From Microtetraspora malaysiensis (GTDB taxonomy: Bacteria; Actinomycetota; Actinomycetes; Streptosporangiales; Streptosporangiaceae), in assembly GCF_001528665.1 (NCBI RefSeq), contig NZ_BBYJ01000004.1, forward strand, positions 124,001 to 188,000: 64,000 nucleotides of DNA. Reading direction: 5' to 3'. Position numbers and translations under genes: made by a program. The notes under the pieces were generated by a model, which was not told where the DNA came from, did not search any database, and saw nothing but the letters and a program-made list of their open reading frames with translations. Shown one piece after another: positions 17,418 to 27,873 of the stretch (within the stretch, counting starts at the first letter, position 1; each line of letters begins with the position of its first letter).

Positions 17418-18599
17418 GTGTTCGGCAGACTGCGCGCCTGGAAGCGACGCCACTCCCTCCTCGTTGACACGCTCGCTCTCGCACCGCTGGCGCTGCTCGG
17501 CCTGCTCTCCACCCTGTCCACCTCCTCCTATGCGGACGTGTCCGGGAGAGACAGGTTCGGCCCGGTCGTGCTGCTGCTGCTCAGTGCCATGCTCGTGGTG
17601 CCGTTGATCTGGCGGCGGAAATATCCGGTCGGCGCGTTCGCGATCGTCGCTCTCGTGTGCTTCGTCCAGTGGGCCGCCGGGATCGCCATCCTGCCCGTCA
17701 ACTTGGCGGTCCTCGTGGCAATGTACGGCGTGGCCGCGCGCCGCCCCTTGAAATGGGCGATAGCGGCGGCCGTGGTCGCCGAGATCGGCATCTTCCTGTC
17801 GCTGGTCCGCGAATCCCATGACGTCCTCAACGCCTGGCCCGGGCCGACCGTGTTCGTCGTCGCGATCTGGATCAGCGGCATCTACGTCAACATGCGGCAG
17901 CGGTACGTCGAGAGTCTGGTTGAGCGGGCGGAGCGCGCCGAGCGCGAGAGGGACCAGCAGGCGCGCATCGCGGCCGCCGCCGAGCGCACGCGGATCGCGC
18001 GTGAGCTGCACGACGTGGTCGCGCACAACGTCAGCGTGATGGTCGTCCAGGCCGACGGCGCCGGTTACGCCATCGACACCGATCCCGAGCAGGCCCGCCG
18101 TGCCGTGCAGGCGGTGTCCTCGACGGGGCGGCAGGCGCTGGCGGAGATGCGGCGGCTGGTGGGGGTGCTGCGCGACGACCACACATCGGGCGGCGAGTAC
18201 GCTCCGCAGCCGGGTCTGGAGCAGCTCGCCGATCTGATCGATCAGGTCCGCGCGTCGGGGTTGCCGGTGGACTTCACCAGGTCCGGCCCTCAGCCTGAAG
18301 TGCCGGATGGAGAGCAACTGGTGATCTATCGGATCATCCAGGAGGCGCTGACGAACACCCTCAAGCACGGCGGCCCCGGCGTCAGCGCCTCGGTCCAGGT
18401 GGAGTACGGCGCGCACGACGTGACGCTGACCGTGTCCGACGACGGGCGGGGCGCCTCCGCGGCGCGCGCGGACGACGGGCACGGTCTGATCGGCATGCGG
18501 GAACGGGTCGGGATGTACGGCGGCACGGTCCACGCGGCGCCTCGCCCGGGAGGCGGCTTCCGGGTGACCGCCCGCCTCCCGATCGGCCAGACGGCATGA
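17418..18599 (+). CDS. NarL/DesK-type sensor histidine kinase
   Basis: Membrane sensor kinase of about 393 residues. About five or six N-terminal hydrophobic segments (residues 15-155) precede a coiled linker, the HisKA_3 dimerisation motif RTRIARELHDVVAHN (phospho-acceptor H198), and a HATPase domain with ALTNTLKHGG (N box) and SDDGRG (G1). The GTG at 17418 has no clear ribosome-binding site, so the message may be leaderless; the open frame extends to 17325. The cognate LuxR-type regulator follows 79 bases later, then an ABC exporter likely under its control. Confidence 0.88.
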   Translation: MFGRLRAWKRRHSLLVDTLALAPLALLGLLSTLSTSSYADVSGRDRFGPVVLLLLSAMLVVPLIWRRKYPVGAFAIVALVCFVQWAAGIAILPVNLAVLVAMYGVAARRPLKWAIAAAVVAEIGIFLSLVRESHDVLNAWPGPTVFVVAIWISGIYVNMRQRYVESLVERAERAERERDQQARIAAAAERTRIARELHDVVAHNVSVMVVQADGAGYAIDTDPEQARRAVQAVSSTGRQALAEMRRLVGVLRDDHTSGGEYAPQPGLEQLADLIDQVRASGLPVDFTRSGPQPEVPDGEQLVIYRIIQEALTNTLKHGGPGVSASVQVEYGAHDVTLTVSDDGRGASAARADDGHGLIGMRERVGMYGGTVHAAPRPGGGFRVTARLPIGQTA

Positions 18600-18678
18600 G
18601 AGCCTCAGAGGGTGCCCAACACGGCACGATCCCCCGAAGTGGCACAAACCAGCCCGCCCCTGGACGAAGCGAGGAACT

Positions 18679-19347
18679 GTGATACGCGTGATGCTGGTCG
18701 ACGACCAGGTGCTGGTGCGGACGGGTTTCCGGATGGTGCTGGGGGCCCAGCCGGACATCGAGGTCGTCGGCGAGGCCGCGGACGGGGCGGCGGCGGTGGA
18801 GGCCGTGCGCTCGATCGAGGCCGACGTGGTCCTGATGGACGTGCGCATGCCGCGTATGGACGGCGTGGAGGCGACCCGCCAGATCTGCGCGTCCTCGTCG
18901 TCCGGACCGCGGGTGCTCATCCTCACGACGTTCGACCTGGACGAGTACGCCTTCGCGGCGATCAAGGCGGGGGCGTCGGGCTTCCTGCTGAAGGACGTGC
19001 CGCCGGCCGACCTGCTGACCGCCATCCGGGCGGTCCACGCCGGGGACGCGGTGGTCGCGCCGAGCACGACCCGCCGGCTGCTTGAGCGATTCGCCGTCCA
19101 CCTCCCCGACGACAATGACGCGCCGCGCGACCTGGACGGCCTGACCGCCCGGGAACGCGAGGTGCTGGTCCACGTGGCTCAGGGCCTGTCGAACACGGAG
19201 ATCGCCGCGCGACTGCACCTGGCCGAGGCGACGGTGAAGACGCACCTCGGCCGGATCCTCGCCAAGTTGCGGCTCCGCGACCGCGCCCAGGCCGTCGTCT
19301 ACGCGTACGAGACCGGGCTGGTCGTGCCGAGCGGCGGACTTCAGTAG
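18679..19347 (+). CDS. NarL/LuxR-type response regulator
   Basis: Cytosolic regulator of 222 residues: receiver domain with acidic pocket DD at 8-9, phospho-acceptor D54 (VLMDVRMPRMDG) and K near 104 (FLLKDVPP), then a LuxR helix-turn-helix (GLTAREREVLVHVAQGLSNT, then EATVKTHLGRIL). GTG at 18679 is preceded by GAGGAA. It pairs with the upstream kinase and probably controls the ABC exporter genes that follow. Confidence 0.93.
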   Translation: MIRVMLVDDQVLVRTGFRMVLGAQPDIEVVGEAADGAAAVEAVRSIEADVVLMDVRMPRMDGVEATRQICASSSSGPRVLILTTFDLDEYAFAAIKAGASGFLLKDVPPADLLTAIRAVHAGDAVVAPSTTRRLLERFAVHLPDDNDAPRDLDGLTAREREVLVHVAQGLSNTEIAARLHLAEATVKTHLGRILAKLRLRDRAQAVVYAYETGLVVPSGGLQ

Positions 19348-19462
19348 CAACGGACGTACACCGAGAGTCGTACATCGGGCGTCGCGGATGCGCGGAAGGG
19401 GCAGGTCAGGTCCCTTCCTCCAGCCGAGAGAAACGCATGATCACGGCCATAGCGTTGGCCGC

Positions 19463-20206
19463 ATGACGATGACTACGGACGTCCGACAGGCCGTGACGGC
19501 AAGGGGACTCAAGAAGGTTTACGGCCAGGGCGACGCCGCGGTGCACGCTCTGCGCGGGATCGAGGTGGGGTTCGCCACGGGGGCGTTCACGGCGATCATG
19601 GGGCCGTCCGGCTCCGGCAAGTCGACGCTGATGCACTGCCTGGCCGGGCTCGACACGGTCTCCGCGGGTGAGATCCACATCGGCGACGTGGAGATCACGA
19701 AGTTGAACGACAAGCAGCTCACGCTGCTGCGCCGGGAGCGCATCGGGTTCGTGTTCCAGGCGTTCAACCTGTTGCCCACGCTGACCGCGGAGCAGAACAT
19801 CCGGCTCCCCTTGGAGATCGCGGGCCGGCAGGCCGACCAGGTCCTGTTCGACCGGGTGATCGAGACGGTGGGGTTGGGCGAGCGGCTGGGGCACCGGCCG
19901 ACCCAGCTCTCCGGCGGCCAGCAGCAGCGGGTCGCGGTGGCGCGCGCGTTGATCAGCAAGCCGCAGGTGATCTTCGCGGACGAGCCGACGGGCAACCTTG
20001 ATTCGCGCAGCGGCGCCGAGGTGCTGGCGTTCCTGCGCCGGTCGGTGCGCGAGCTGAACCAGACGATCGTCATGGTGACCCACGATCCGGTCGCGGCGTC
20101 GTACGCCGACCGGGTGATCTTCCTGCGGGACGGGCTGCTGGTGACCGAGCTTTTCGAGCCGACCGCGCAGACCGTCCTCGACACGCTGATGAAGCTGGAG
20201 GCCTGA
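19463..20206 (+). CDS. MacB/LolD-type ABC exporter ATPase
   Basis: ATP-binding subunit of about 247 residues. Walker A GPSGSGKST, Q loop VFQAFNLLPTLT, signature LSGGQQQRVAVAR, Walker B VIFADEPTGNLDS. The ADEPTGNLD form places it with the MacB/FtsE/LolD group that pairs with FtsX-fold permeases. ATG at 19463 was chosen; the frame is open from 19388 and ATG at 19469 is possible. The permease gene starts 4 bases after its stop. Confidence 0.9.
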   Translation: MTMTTDVRQAVTARGLKKVYGQGDAAVHALRGIEVGFATGAFTAIMGPSGSGKSTLMHCLAGLDTVSAGEIHIGDVEITKLNDKQLTLLRRERIGFVFQAFNLLPTLTAEQNIRLPLEIAGRQADQVLFDRVIETVGLGERLGHRPTQLSGGQQQRVAVARALISKPQVIFADEPTGNLDSRSGAEVLAFLRRSVRELNQTIVMVTHDPVAASYADRVIFLRDGLLVTELFEPTAQTVLDTLMKLEA

Positions 20207-20209
20207 GCC

Positions 20210-22711
20210 GTGTTCAGGACGACTCTGGCCGGGCTGCTGGCGCACAAGCTGCGCCTGCTGCTCACGTCGCTCGCGATCACGCTGGGCGTCGGGTTCATCG
20301 CGGGCACGTTCGTGCTGACGGACACGATCGACGCGGCGTTCGCGCAGAAGTTCACCGCGGACGCCGCCAAGATCTCGGTCGCGGTGCTTCCCGACGGGGA
20401 CAAGGCCGACCGGCGGCAGGATCCGATCCTCACCACCGGCGACCTGGCCAAGGTACGCGGGGTGCGGGGCGTCGCCGACGCCCAGGGCATCGTGCAGGGC
20501 ACCGCCCCTCTCCTCGGCAAGAACGGCAAGGTCGCGGGGAGCAGGGCGACGGCGGGGATCTCCGTCCCCGAGGGCGCGCTCAACCGCACGGTGATCACCG
20601 AGGGCTCGTCGCCCGCCGCCGCCACGGAGGCGGTGCTCGACAAGGACACCGCCAAGACCCGCGAGTTCGCGGTGGGCGACACCATCACGGTGCTCGACGC
20701 GAAGCAGGTCAAGCACCAGTTCACCCTGGTCGGGCTGTTCGACGTCGGCGTCAACCAGGAGCTGTCCTTCACGGGGGCGGTCGGCTTCACCGCGGACACC
20801 GCGCGGCAGATGACGGGGGCGAAGGGGTTCCGGGAGATCGACGTCCGCGGGGGCGACGGTGTATCTCCGGAGGGCCTGCGCGCCTCGGTCGCCGCCGCGC
20901 TCGGCTCGGGTTACACGGTCAAGACGGGCACGCAGCTCGCCGACGACCTGGCGGCGGCCAACAACATGGACACCGCGTTCATCAGGATGGGCCTCCTGCT
21001 GTTCGGCGTGATCGCGATGCTCGTGGCGGCGCTGGTCATCTACAACACCTTCAACATCCTGGTGGCGCAGCGCGCCCGCGAGATGGCGCTGCTGCGCTGC
21101 ATCGGCGCGACGAAGAAGCAGGTCTTCGGCTCGATCCTGCTGGAGTCGGTCGTGGTCGGCGTGCTGTCCTCGGTGCTCGGCCTGCTCATCGGGCTCGGTC
21201 TCGGCGCGGGGGCACTGGCGGTGCTGGGCGCGGTGGACGCCCCCATCCCGACCGGGGTCGGCGTCTCCCTCTCCACCCGGACGATCGTCGTGGGCCTGGT
21301 CATCGGCATCATCGTGACGGTCGCGGCGGCCCTGCTGCCCGCCCGGGCGGCGACCCGGGTGGCGCCGATCGCGGCGCTGCGGGCCCAGGTCGAGGAGAGC
21401 ACCTTCCGCGCCGGCATGCTGCGGATCGTCTTCGGGGCGCTCTTCCTGCTGGCCGGTACGGGCATCACGGCGCTGGGAGTGTCGAAGGACCCCGGGCAGG
21501 ACGCCCTGCTGGCGGTCATGGCGGGCGGCTGTGTCTTCTTCCTCGGCGTGCTGATCCTGGCGCCATTGATCGTCAAGCCGTTGAGCGCGTTCGTCGGCTG
21601 GCTGCCCGCACGGCTCTTCGGGGTCCCGGGCAAGCTGGCGGTGGACAACTCGCGGCGCAACCCCAAGCGTGCGGCGACGACCACGGTCGCGCTCACCATC
21701 GGCGTGACGCTGATGACGCTCATCTCCGTGGTCACCACCACGACCCGCGCGACCGTCTCCGAGCAGCTGGACGCGCAGTTCCCGGTGGACTACATGATCG
21801 GCACTCAGCAGCACGACGCGACGATCCCGCGCACGGTGGCCGCGGACCTGCGGTCCAAGCCCGAGTTCGGGTCCGTGGTCGCGGTCCGGGAGACCCAGAC
21901 CAGGATCAAGGGGCAGTCGGTGAACGTCGGCACCTTCACCGTCGATCCGGAGTTCAAGGTCGCCCCGGTCACGGGGTCGATGCAGGATTTCGGACCGGGC
22001 ACGGCCGCGGTGACGAGCTGGACCGCCAAGGAGCTCGGCGTAGCGGTCGGCGACACCCTGGAGGCGGCCGGCAAGGGCTACCGCGTCGTCGCGCTCCTCT
22101 CCGACCAGGCCACGCCCGTGTACGGCGTGAGCCTGACCGAGCAGGACTTCGACGCCGCCTTCCCCGAGGCCATGGACAGGTCAGTCCTGATCAAGGTCAA
22201 GGACGGCGTGGCCGCCGAGACCTCGCGCCGGATCGTCGAGGCGGCGACCGAGCCGTACCCGGCCGTCCTGGTGGAGAGCGTGACCGAGACCCGGGGCGCG
22301 TTCGACGAGGCGCTGGACATGATCACGATGATCATCACGGGCCTGCTGGGGCTGGCGGTCCTCATCTCCCTGCTGGGCATCGCCAACACGCTGTCGCTGT
22401 CGGTGCACGAGCGGACCCGGGAGTCGGCGCTGCTGCGCGCGCTCGGCCTCACCCGGCCCCAGCTCCGCCGGATGCTCTCGATCGAGGCGTTCGTGCTCGG
22501 CCTCATCGGAGCGCTGGTGGGCGTCGCCCTCGGTGCCACCTTCGGGTGGGCGGCGACCCAGACCATGGTGAATGACGTCGTCTTCCGGGCGCCGGTCCTT
22601 CAGATCCTCGGCTTCGTCGCCCTCTCGGGGGTGGCCGGCGTGGTCGCCGCCCTCCTCCCCGCCCGGCGCGCGGCGAAGGCGTCCATCGTCGGCTCGCTCG
22701 CCAGCAGCTGA
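20210..22711 (+). CDS. FtsX-family ABC transporter permease
   Basis: Large permease of 833 residues: an N-terminal helix (about 17-35), a big extracytoplasmic domain, a three-helix FtsX core near 260-385, two more helices near 400-450, a second large outer domain, and a C-terminal FtsX core near 700-830 ([26 protein letters not shown]). Duplicated FtsX permeases of this type move lipids or peptides outward, or act as sensors for cell-envelope antibiotics with a two-component system. The upstream kinase/regulator pair fits that pattern. GTG start at 20210. Confidence 0.88.
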   Translation: MFRTTLAGLLAHKLRLLLTSLAITLGVGFIAGTFVLTDTIDAAFAQKFTADAAKISVAVLPDGDKADRRQDPILTTGDLAKVRGVRGVADAQGIVQGTAPLLGKNGKVAGSRATAGISVPEGALNRTVITEGSSPAAATEAVLDKDTAKTREFAVGDTITVLDAKQVKHQFTLVGLFDVGVNQELSFTGAVGFTADTARQMTGAKGFREIDVRGGDGVSPEGLRASVAAALGSGYTVKTGTQLADDLAAANNMDTAFIRMGLLLFGVIAMLVAALVIYNTFNILVAQRAREMALLRCIGATKKQVFGSILLESVVVGVLSSVLGLLIGLGLGAGALAVLGAVDAPIPTGVGVSLSTRTIVVGLVIGIIVTVAAALLPARAATRVAPIAALRAQVEESTFRAGMLRIVFGALFLLAGTGITALGVSKDPGQDALLAVMAGGCVFFLGVLILAPLIVKPLSAFVGWLPARLFGVPGKLAVDNSRRNPKRAATTTVALTIGVTLMTLISVVTTTTRATVSEQLDAQFPVDYMIGTQQHDATIPRTVAADLRSKPEFGSVVAVRETQTRIKGQSVNVGTFTVDPEFKVAPVTGSMQDFGPGTAAVTSWTAKELGVAVGDTLEAAGKGYRVVALLSDQATPVYGVSLTEQDFDAAFPEAMDRSVLIKVKDGVAAETSRRIVEAATEPYPAVLVESVTETRGAFDEALDMITMIITGLLGLAVLISLLGIANTLSLSVHERTRESALLRALGLTRPQLRRMLSIEAFVLGLIGALVGVALGATFGWAATQTMVNDVVFRAPVLQILGFVALSGVAGVVAALLPARRAAKASIVGSLASS

Positions 22712-22724
22712 CGACCATGCGGAC

Positions 22725-22753
22725 ACGCCTCCCGGGGACGCCCCGGGAGGCGT
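22725..22753. terminator. Bidirectional terminator between exporter and Imm35-like gene
   Basis: Stem ACGCCTCCCGGGG / CCCCGGGAGGCGT, 13 bp with a 3-base loop, between two convergent genes. Confidence 0.8.
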
Positions 22754-22775
22754 TGCCGTACCGTTCGAAGGCCGG

Positions 22776-23024
22776 TCAGCGGGGGAACTGGTCGGCGACG
22801 GCCTGCGGGGCGAGCAGGGGGCGGACCATGGTCTCGCCGGTGTCCTTGTCGATGACCAGGCAGCCGCCCCCGACCGTCTCCGGCAGCGACCGGGGGTCGT
22901 CGGGGTCCGCGCCGCGCGCCCAGGCCACGTACACGCGGCCGATAGTGAAGATCTCCACCTTGCCGTGCCGGCCGGTGAAGTAGGCCTTCGCCAGTTCGCG
23001 TGCCTTCTGGAGCGAGACCGTCAA
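22776..23024 (-). CDS. Imm35-like small protein, candidate immunity partner
   Basis: About 82 residues. The pattern SLQKARELAKAYF, IGRVYVAWARG and GGGCLVIDKDTGE resembles the Imm35 immunity family of polymorphic toxin systems. The only sensible start is TTG at 23024, overlapping the stop of the upstream deamidase-like gene (TTGA). This gives tight coupling as expected for a toxin/immunity or enzyme/inhibitor pair. A longer open frame to 23291 would lie inside the toxin gene and is rejected. Family assignment is by eye. Confidence 0.62.
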   Translation of the reverse strand: MTVSLQKARELAKAYFTGRHGKVEIFTIGRVYVAWARGADPDDPRSLPETVGGGCLVIDKDTGETMVRPLLAPQAVADQFPR

Positions 23025-23839
23025 AGGCGCAGCCCCTCCCGGTCGATGATCACGCTGAAGACGCCTGTCACGTCGGCGTACGGCGGTTCGACCGCCATGT
23101 GGCCGCGCTGGGCGTCGATCCAGACGATCTCTCCGTAGCTGTTGACGGCGTTCCACGCGTGGCTGCCGCCGCTCGGCCAGCGGGTGATGAGGATCGCGGC
23201 GGCGCCGTGCCCGCCGGTGAGGAGCCGCCGGCCGATCACGGCGTACGCCCGGCGGCCGTGTCCCACGTACTCGAACCGGTGCCCGATCCACCGCTCTGCC
23301 CGGGACACGCCCTTGGCCTCGCCGGTCAGGACGGGGGCGCCGCTCTCGTCATGCTCGGGGAGCCGCGGAGCGGCCACGATCGGCTCGCCGTGCCAGGTGG
23401 ACAGCACGGAGAGCGCGCAGTCGACGGCGTTGGTGGAGCGGAACGGGTCCTCCGAGGGCCCCTCGGCGTTGATGAGCCGGATCCAGGTCCCGCGCGGGTC
23501 GGGGAACCGCCCGCCGACCGCCTGGTCGAGGTCCCGCTGCGCCTGCGAGTCCGGCTCGGCGAGCCCGCCCGGCACGCCGTACGGCCGGGCCAGGTCGAGG
23601 CGGGGCGGGCGCGTCGGCCGGTCGAACCAGTCCGGGCCTCCGGCGAGCGCGATCGGCGCGTGGACCCGCGGCGGAGGTTCCTCAAGCGACTGCGCCGGCA
23701 CCTCCGCGGCCTTCTCGTAGTCGAGCCAGCGGCGGCCGTCGGGGGCGACGACCGGGTTGTAGACGCCGGTCGGCAACCGCCACCGGGACGTGCCGTGGGA
23801 CTGCCGTCGGGACTGCCGGTGGGTCATCTCCTGAGGCAC
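23021..23839 (-). CDS. Toxin-type papain-fold glutamine deamidase (Tox-PL-like)
   Basis: A 272-residue protein. The C-terminal half matches the Tox-PL/toxin glutamine deamidase pattern: catalytic Cys in RSTNAVDCALSVL (C141), His in GGSHAWNAVNSYGEIVW (H227) and Asp in WIDAQRG (D242). Such domains deamidate glutamine in target proteins and usually sit at the C terminus of secreted polymorphic toxins. Here there is no signal peptide, WXG/LXG or other trafficking domain, only a basic, Pro-rich N terminus. GTG at 23839 or the ATG four codons later are possible starts. It is overlapped by the Imm35-like gene. Target unknown. Confidence 0.66.
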   Translation of the reverse strand: MPQEMTHRQSRRQSHGTSRWRLPTGVYNPVVAPDGRRWLDYEKAAEVPAQSLEEPPPRVHAPIALAGGPDWFDRPTRPPRLDLARPYGVPGGLAEPDSQAQRDLDQAVGGRFPDPRGTWIRLINAEGPSEDPFRSTNAVDCALSVLSTWHGEPIVAAPRLPEHDESGAPVLTGEAKGVSRAERWIGHRFEYVGHGRRAYAVIGRRLLTGGHGAAAILITRWPSGGSHAWNAVNSYGEIVWIDAQRGHMAVEPPYADVTGVFSVIIDREGLRL

Positions 23840-23964
23840 GTGCCGCGGCTCCCCTCGACTCAGGCGCGTATCAGGATGCCGATGCTAGAGGGGGACGGCC
23901 CCCGGCAGGCCTCATTCCCGCACACGCCCGGGCGGGTCGCACCGGTTCGCCGGTTAGATCCGGT

Positions 23965-25671
23965 TCAACCCGCCCGGACTCTGATGGTGTGGTGGCCGGT
24001 GGCACCGTCCGGAGCAGGTGGGGCGACAGCCGCCGTCTGGGTGTATCCGGTGGCGTCCGTCGCGCGGACGGCGATCGTGTGGCCACCGGGGGCGAAATCC
24101 CAGTCGATCGACCATTGCCGCCAGGTGTCCGGCCCGGGCACCTCGGCCAGCGTCGCCCGCCGCCACTCGCCGCCGTCCACCTGGACCTCGACCGCGTCCA
24201 CGCCACGGTGCTGTGCCCACGCCACGCCCGCGACGGTCGTACGGCCGGCGGGCACGCTGTCTCCTTCGCGAGGGACGTCGATCCTGGACTGGGTTTTGAT
24301 CGGAGCCCGGGGGGCCCATCCGCGGGGCGTCCAGTACGCGGTGTCCTCGTCGAACCGGGTGACCTTGATCTCGGTGATCCATTTGGTGGCGGATACATAG
24401 CCGTACAGGCCGGGGACGACCTGGCGCACCGGGAACCCGTGGGCCGCGGGCAGCACCTCGCCGTTCATCGCCACCGCGAGCAGCGCGTCCCTGCCGTCCA
24501 TGACGACGTCCACCGGCGTGCCGCTGGTCCAGCCGTCCTGCGAGACACTGAGCAGCATGTCCGCGTCGCGCCTGATCCCGGCCTCGCGCAGCACGTCGGC
24601 CAGGCGGGCGCCGAGCCAGCGGGCGTTGCCGACGTACGGCCCGCCGACGTCGTTCGAGACGCAGGTCAGGGTGACGTCCGCCTCCACCAGGGGACGCCTG
24701 AGCAGGTCGGCGAAGGTGAGCTCGACCGGCCGGTCGACCATGCCGTGGATCTTCAGGGTCCAGGACCGGGGATCGACGCCGGGCACGACCAGCGCGGTGT
24801 CCACCCGGTAGAACTCGTAATTGGGCGTGACGAACGGTGCCAGCCCCCTGATGCGCAGATCGGCCCCGGCGGGGAGCGGCTTCGCCGCGACCGCGGGGCG
24901 CGGCAGCATCCTCGCCACGCTTCTCCTGGCGCTGGTGACGTCTCCGCGCCCGGCGAGCAGGCGCCCGGTCACCACGCCGGCCCCGGCGACGCCCGCGCCG
25001 ACCGCGACACCGGTCAGGAGTTTGCGCCGGTCGAACGCGTAGAGGTCGGCCCCGGCCCGTCTGACGGAAGGTCCGGCGGGGGTCGTCGGCTCGGCCCGTC
25101 CGCCGCTTCCGGCCCCGATGCCCGGCCCGGTCCCCGTCTCGGCCGTACCCGGCTCCGTATCCGGCTCCGTACCTGGCTCTGTACCTGGCTCTGGGGCCGG
25201 CTCGGTGCCCGGCGGCGCGGTGGCCCCCGCGCGGCGGAAGAGCAGGACCAGCGTCCAGGCGCCCGCGGCGGCCCCGACCATCGAGGGGAGGAAGTCGAGC
25301 GGCCCGGAGTCCGGGCGACTCACCGCGGCGATGATCCCCACCACGCCGAACGCGGCCAGGCCGGCGGTGCCGTACCCGACGCGCCATCGGGCGATCAGGC
25401 CGAGAGCGGCCGCGATCAGAGCGACCACGACGACGATGCCGGCGACCAGGACCGTCTTGTCGTTCTCACCGAAGGTGCGGATCGCCCAATCCTTCAGCGC
25501 GGCGGGGGTCCGGTCCACCATCGCGCCGCCGACGGAGACCACCGGCGACGCGCTCGCGGTGGTCAGCCCGGCCACCAGCTCGGCGACGCCGAGCCCCACA
25601 GCCCCCGCCGTCACGCCGGCGAGCGCGGCGGCCCACGCGGGCGGGCGCGAGCCTCTCGCGTTCGTGTTCAC
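23965..25671 (-). CDS. Membrane-anchored molybdopterin oxidoreductase of the sulfite-oxidase family
   Basis: About 568 residues. Four or five N-terminal hydrophobic segments (roughly the first 130 residues) and a low-complexity Glu/Pro/Gly/Thr linker precede an extracytoplasmic molybdopterin domain beginning FVTPNYEFYRVD. The molybdenum-ligand cysteine is in VTLTCVSNDVGG, and GLYGYVSATKWITEIKV follows. A C-terminal Ig-like Mo-cofactor dimerisation domain completes it. Family members oxidise sulfite or reduce sulfoxides; the natural substrate here is unknown. GTG at 25671 is preferred; ATG at 25713 is in frame but its codons look non-coding. Confidence 0.87.
   Translation of the reverse strand: MNTNARGSRPPAWAAALAGVTAGAVGLGVAELVAGLTTASASPVVSVGGAMVDRTPAALKDWAIRTFGENDKTVLVAGIVVVVALIAAALGLIARWRVGYGTAGLAAFGVVGIIAAVSRPDSGPLDFLPSMVGAAAGAWTLVLLFRRAGATAPPGTEPAPEPGTEPGTEPDTEPGTAETGTGPGIGAGSGGRAEPTTPAGPSVRRAGADLYAFDRRKLLTGVAVGAGVAGAGVVTGRLLAGRGDVTSARRSVARMLPRPAVAAKPLPAGADLRIRGLAPFVTPNYEFYRVDTALVVPGVDPRSWTLKIHGMVDRPVELTFADLLRRPLVEADVTLTCVSNDVGGPYVGNARWLGARLADVLREAGIRRDADMLLSVSQDGWTSGTPVDVVMDGRDALLAVAMNGEVLPAAHGFPVRQVVPGLYGYVSATKWITEIKVTRFDEDTAYWTPRGWAPRAPIKTQSRIDVPREGDSVPAGRTTVAGVAWAQHRGVDAVEVQVDGGEWRRATLAEVPGPDTWRQWSIDWDFAPGGHTIAVRATDATGYTQTAAVAPPAPDGATGHHTIRVRAG
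25151..25193. repeat. 12-bp tandem repeat within the molybdoprotein gene
   Basis: About three and a half tandem copies of GGCTC(C/T)GTA(C/T)C(C/T) encode the (E)PGT linker between the membrane part and the catalytic domain. Copy number could vary between strains by slippage. Confidence 0.75.
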
Positions 25672-25738
25672 ACGTCCGACGGTATGCCTCCGCGGCCACG
25701 ACCGGGAGGCCATGCGGAGATCGGCTCCGGGGACATGG

Positions 25739-26350
25739 TCAGGCGGACGTGCGCAGCAGCTCGGGGAGGTCGGCGGCGAGCGCCCGGAAGGCCCGGCCGC
25801 GGTGGCTGATCGCGTTCTTCTCCTCGGGCGACAACTCGGCGGTCGTCCGGGTCTCGCCGTCGGGCACGAAGATCGGGTCGTAGCCGAAGCCGCCGGTGCC
25901 GCGCGGCTCGCGGAGCAGAACCCCGCCGATCACGCCTTCGACGACGTGCTCCTCGCCGGTCGGCAGCGCGAGCGCGGCGGTACAGGCGAACTGCGCCCGG
26001 CGGCGCCCGTCCGGCACGTCGGAGACCTGGGCGAGCAGCAGGTCGAGGTTGGCCTTGTCGTCGCCGTGGGCGCCCGCCCACCGCGCGGAGAAGATGCCCG
26101 GCATGCCGTTCAGCGCGTCCACGCAGATGCCGGAGTCGTCCGCGATCGCGGGCAGGCCGGTACGCGAGGCGACGGCGTGCGCCTTGAGCAGCGCGTTCTC
26201 GGAGAAGGTGAGGCCGGTCTCGGCGACGTCCGGGATCTCGGGGAAGGAGTCCATCCCCAGGATCTCGATCGGCGCGCCGGTCTCGGCCAGGATCCGGCGC
26301 AGCTCCGCGACCTTCCCGGCGTTTCGGGTGGCCAGGACGACCTTGTGCAT
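25739..26350 (-). CDS. rdgB: XTP/dITP diphosphatase (Ham1/RdgB)
   Basis: House-cleaning nucleotide hydrolase that removes non-canonical purine triphosphates such as XTP and dITP. It has 203 residues. The N-terminal nucleotide-binding motif VLATRNAGKVAELRRIL, the ADDSGICVDALNG motif and the C-terminal NAISHRGRAF motif are all present. It is downstream of rph on the same strand, 48 bases away, the usual order in actinobacteria. Confidence 0.96.
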   Translation of the reverse strand: MHKVVLATRNAGKVAELRRILAETGAPIEILGMDSFPEIPDVAETGLTFSENALLKAHAVASRTGLPAIADDSGICVDALNGMPGIFSARWAGAHGDDKANLDLLLAQVSDVPDGRRRAQFACTAALALPTGEEHVVEGVIGGVLLREPRGTGGFGYDPIFVPDGETRTTAELSPEEKNAISHRGRAFRALAADLPELLRTSA

Positions 26351-26398
26351 TCTTTCTCCCTTGCTACCGGCCGGGGGCGGCCGGGCCGTACGGGCTGC

Positions 26399-27115
<717 letters not shown>

Positions 27116-27120
27116 GACCT

Positions 27121-27873
27121 TCACCCTAGGTCATATACCGCACCGCTTCGGGCCAACTCGGTCCGTCCGCGGTAGCCGCCCGCGGCCGCGTCGGCGAGGA
27201 CCCGCTCGGGGTCGTACCACGGCACGAGATGGGTCAGCACGAGGCTCCGCGCCCCCGCCCGCGCCGCGTGCTCGGCCGCCTGCCGTCCGGTGAGGTGGAT
27301 GTCGGGCCGTTCTCCCGGCCCCTCGACGAAGGACGCCTCGCACAGCAGCAGGTCCACGTCGCGGGCCAGCGTGACGAGCTCCGCCGACTCGCCGGTGTCC
27401 GCCGAGTACGCCACGGAGCGCCCGGCGTGGGAGACGCGGAAGCCATACGTCTCGACGGGGTGGTTCATGGGCGCGGCGACCACCTCGAAGGGACCGATGC
27501 GCCGGGTGCCGGGCCGGAGCCGTACGAAGTCGAAAGAGCGCTCCATGACGGGTTCGTCCGGCATCGCGTAGGCGGCGTTGAGCCGGCGGGACGCGTCGGC
27601 CGGGGCGTGGACCGGCACCTTGGGCAGCGGCCCGTCCGGGGAGTAGGTCCGCACGACGTGGTACGCGCACAGGTCGAGGCAGTGGTCGGCGTGCAGGTGG
27701 GAGAGGCAGACCGCGTCCACGTCGTAGAGCCCAGTGTGCCGTTGCAGCGCCCCGAGCGAGCCGCTGCCGAAGTCCAGGAGCAGGCGGAACCCCTCCGCCT
27801 CCAGCAGGTAGCAGGAGGAGGGGCTGTCCGGGCCGGGGAAGCTGCCGGAGCAGCCGACGATCGTGACCTTCAT
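27121..27873 (-). CDS. MBL-fold metallohydrolase
   Basis: Cytosolic metallo-beta-lactamase-fold protein of 250 residues. The metal motif HLHADHCLD (HxHxDH) sits near residue 59, with further ligands in [16 protein letters not shown] and LVLTHLVPW. It resembles the RNase Z-like branch conserved between murI and rph in actinobacteria, but lacks a firm substrate assignment. ATG at 27873 overlaps the stop of murI (ATGA). Confidence 0.88.
   Translation of the reverse strand: MKVTIVGCSGSFPGPDSPSSCYLLEAEGFRLLLDFGSGSLGALQRHTGLYDVDAVCLSHLHADHCLDLCAYHVVRTYSPDGPLPKVPVHAPADASRRLNAAYAMPDEPVMERSFDFVRLRPGTRRIGPFEVVAAPMNHPVETYGFRVSHAGRSVAYSADTGESAELVTLARDVDLLLCEASFVEGPGERPDIHLTGRQAAEHAARAGARSLVLTHLVPWYDPERVLADAAAGGYRGRTELARSGAVYDLG

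Noticed and set aside
19406..21814. 802-codon minus-strand open frame
   Set aside because: Antisense shadow of the ABC ATPase and permease genes; Arg/His/Gln-rich composition and no start signals, caused by high GC at codon third positions.
23989..25809. 606-codon plus-strand open frame over the molybdoprotein
   Set aside because: Composition of Pro/Arg/Gly/His typical of a shadow; the minus strand encodes a recognisable molybdopterin domain.
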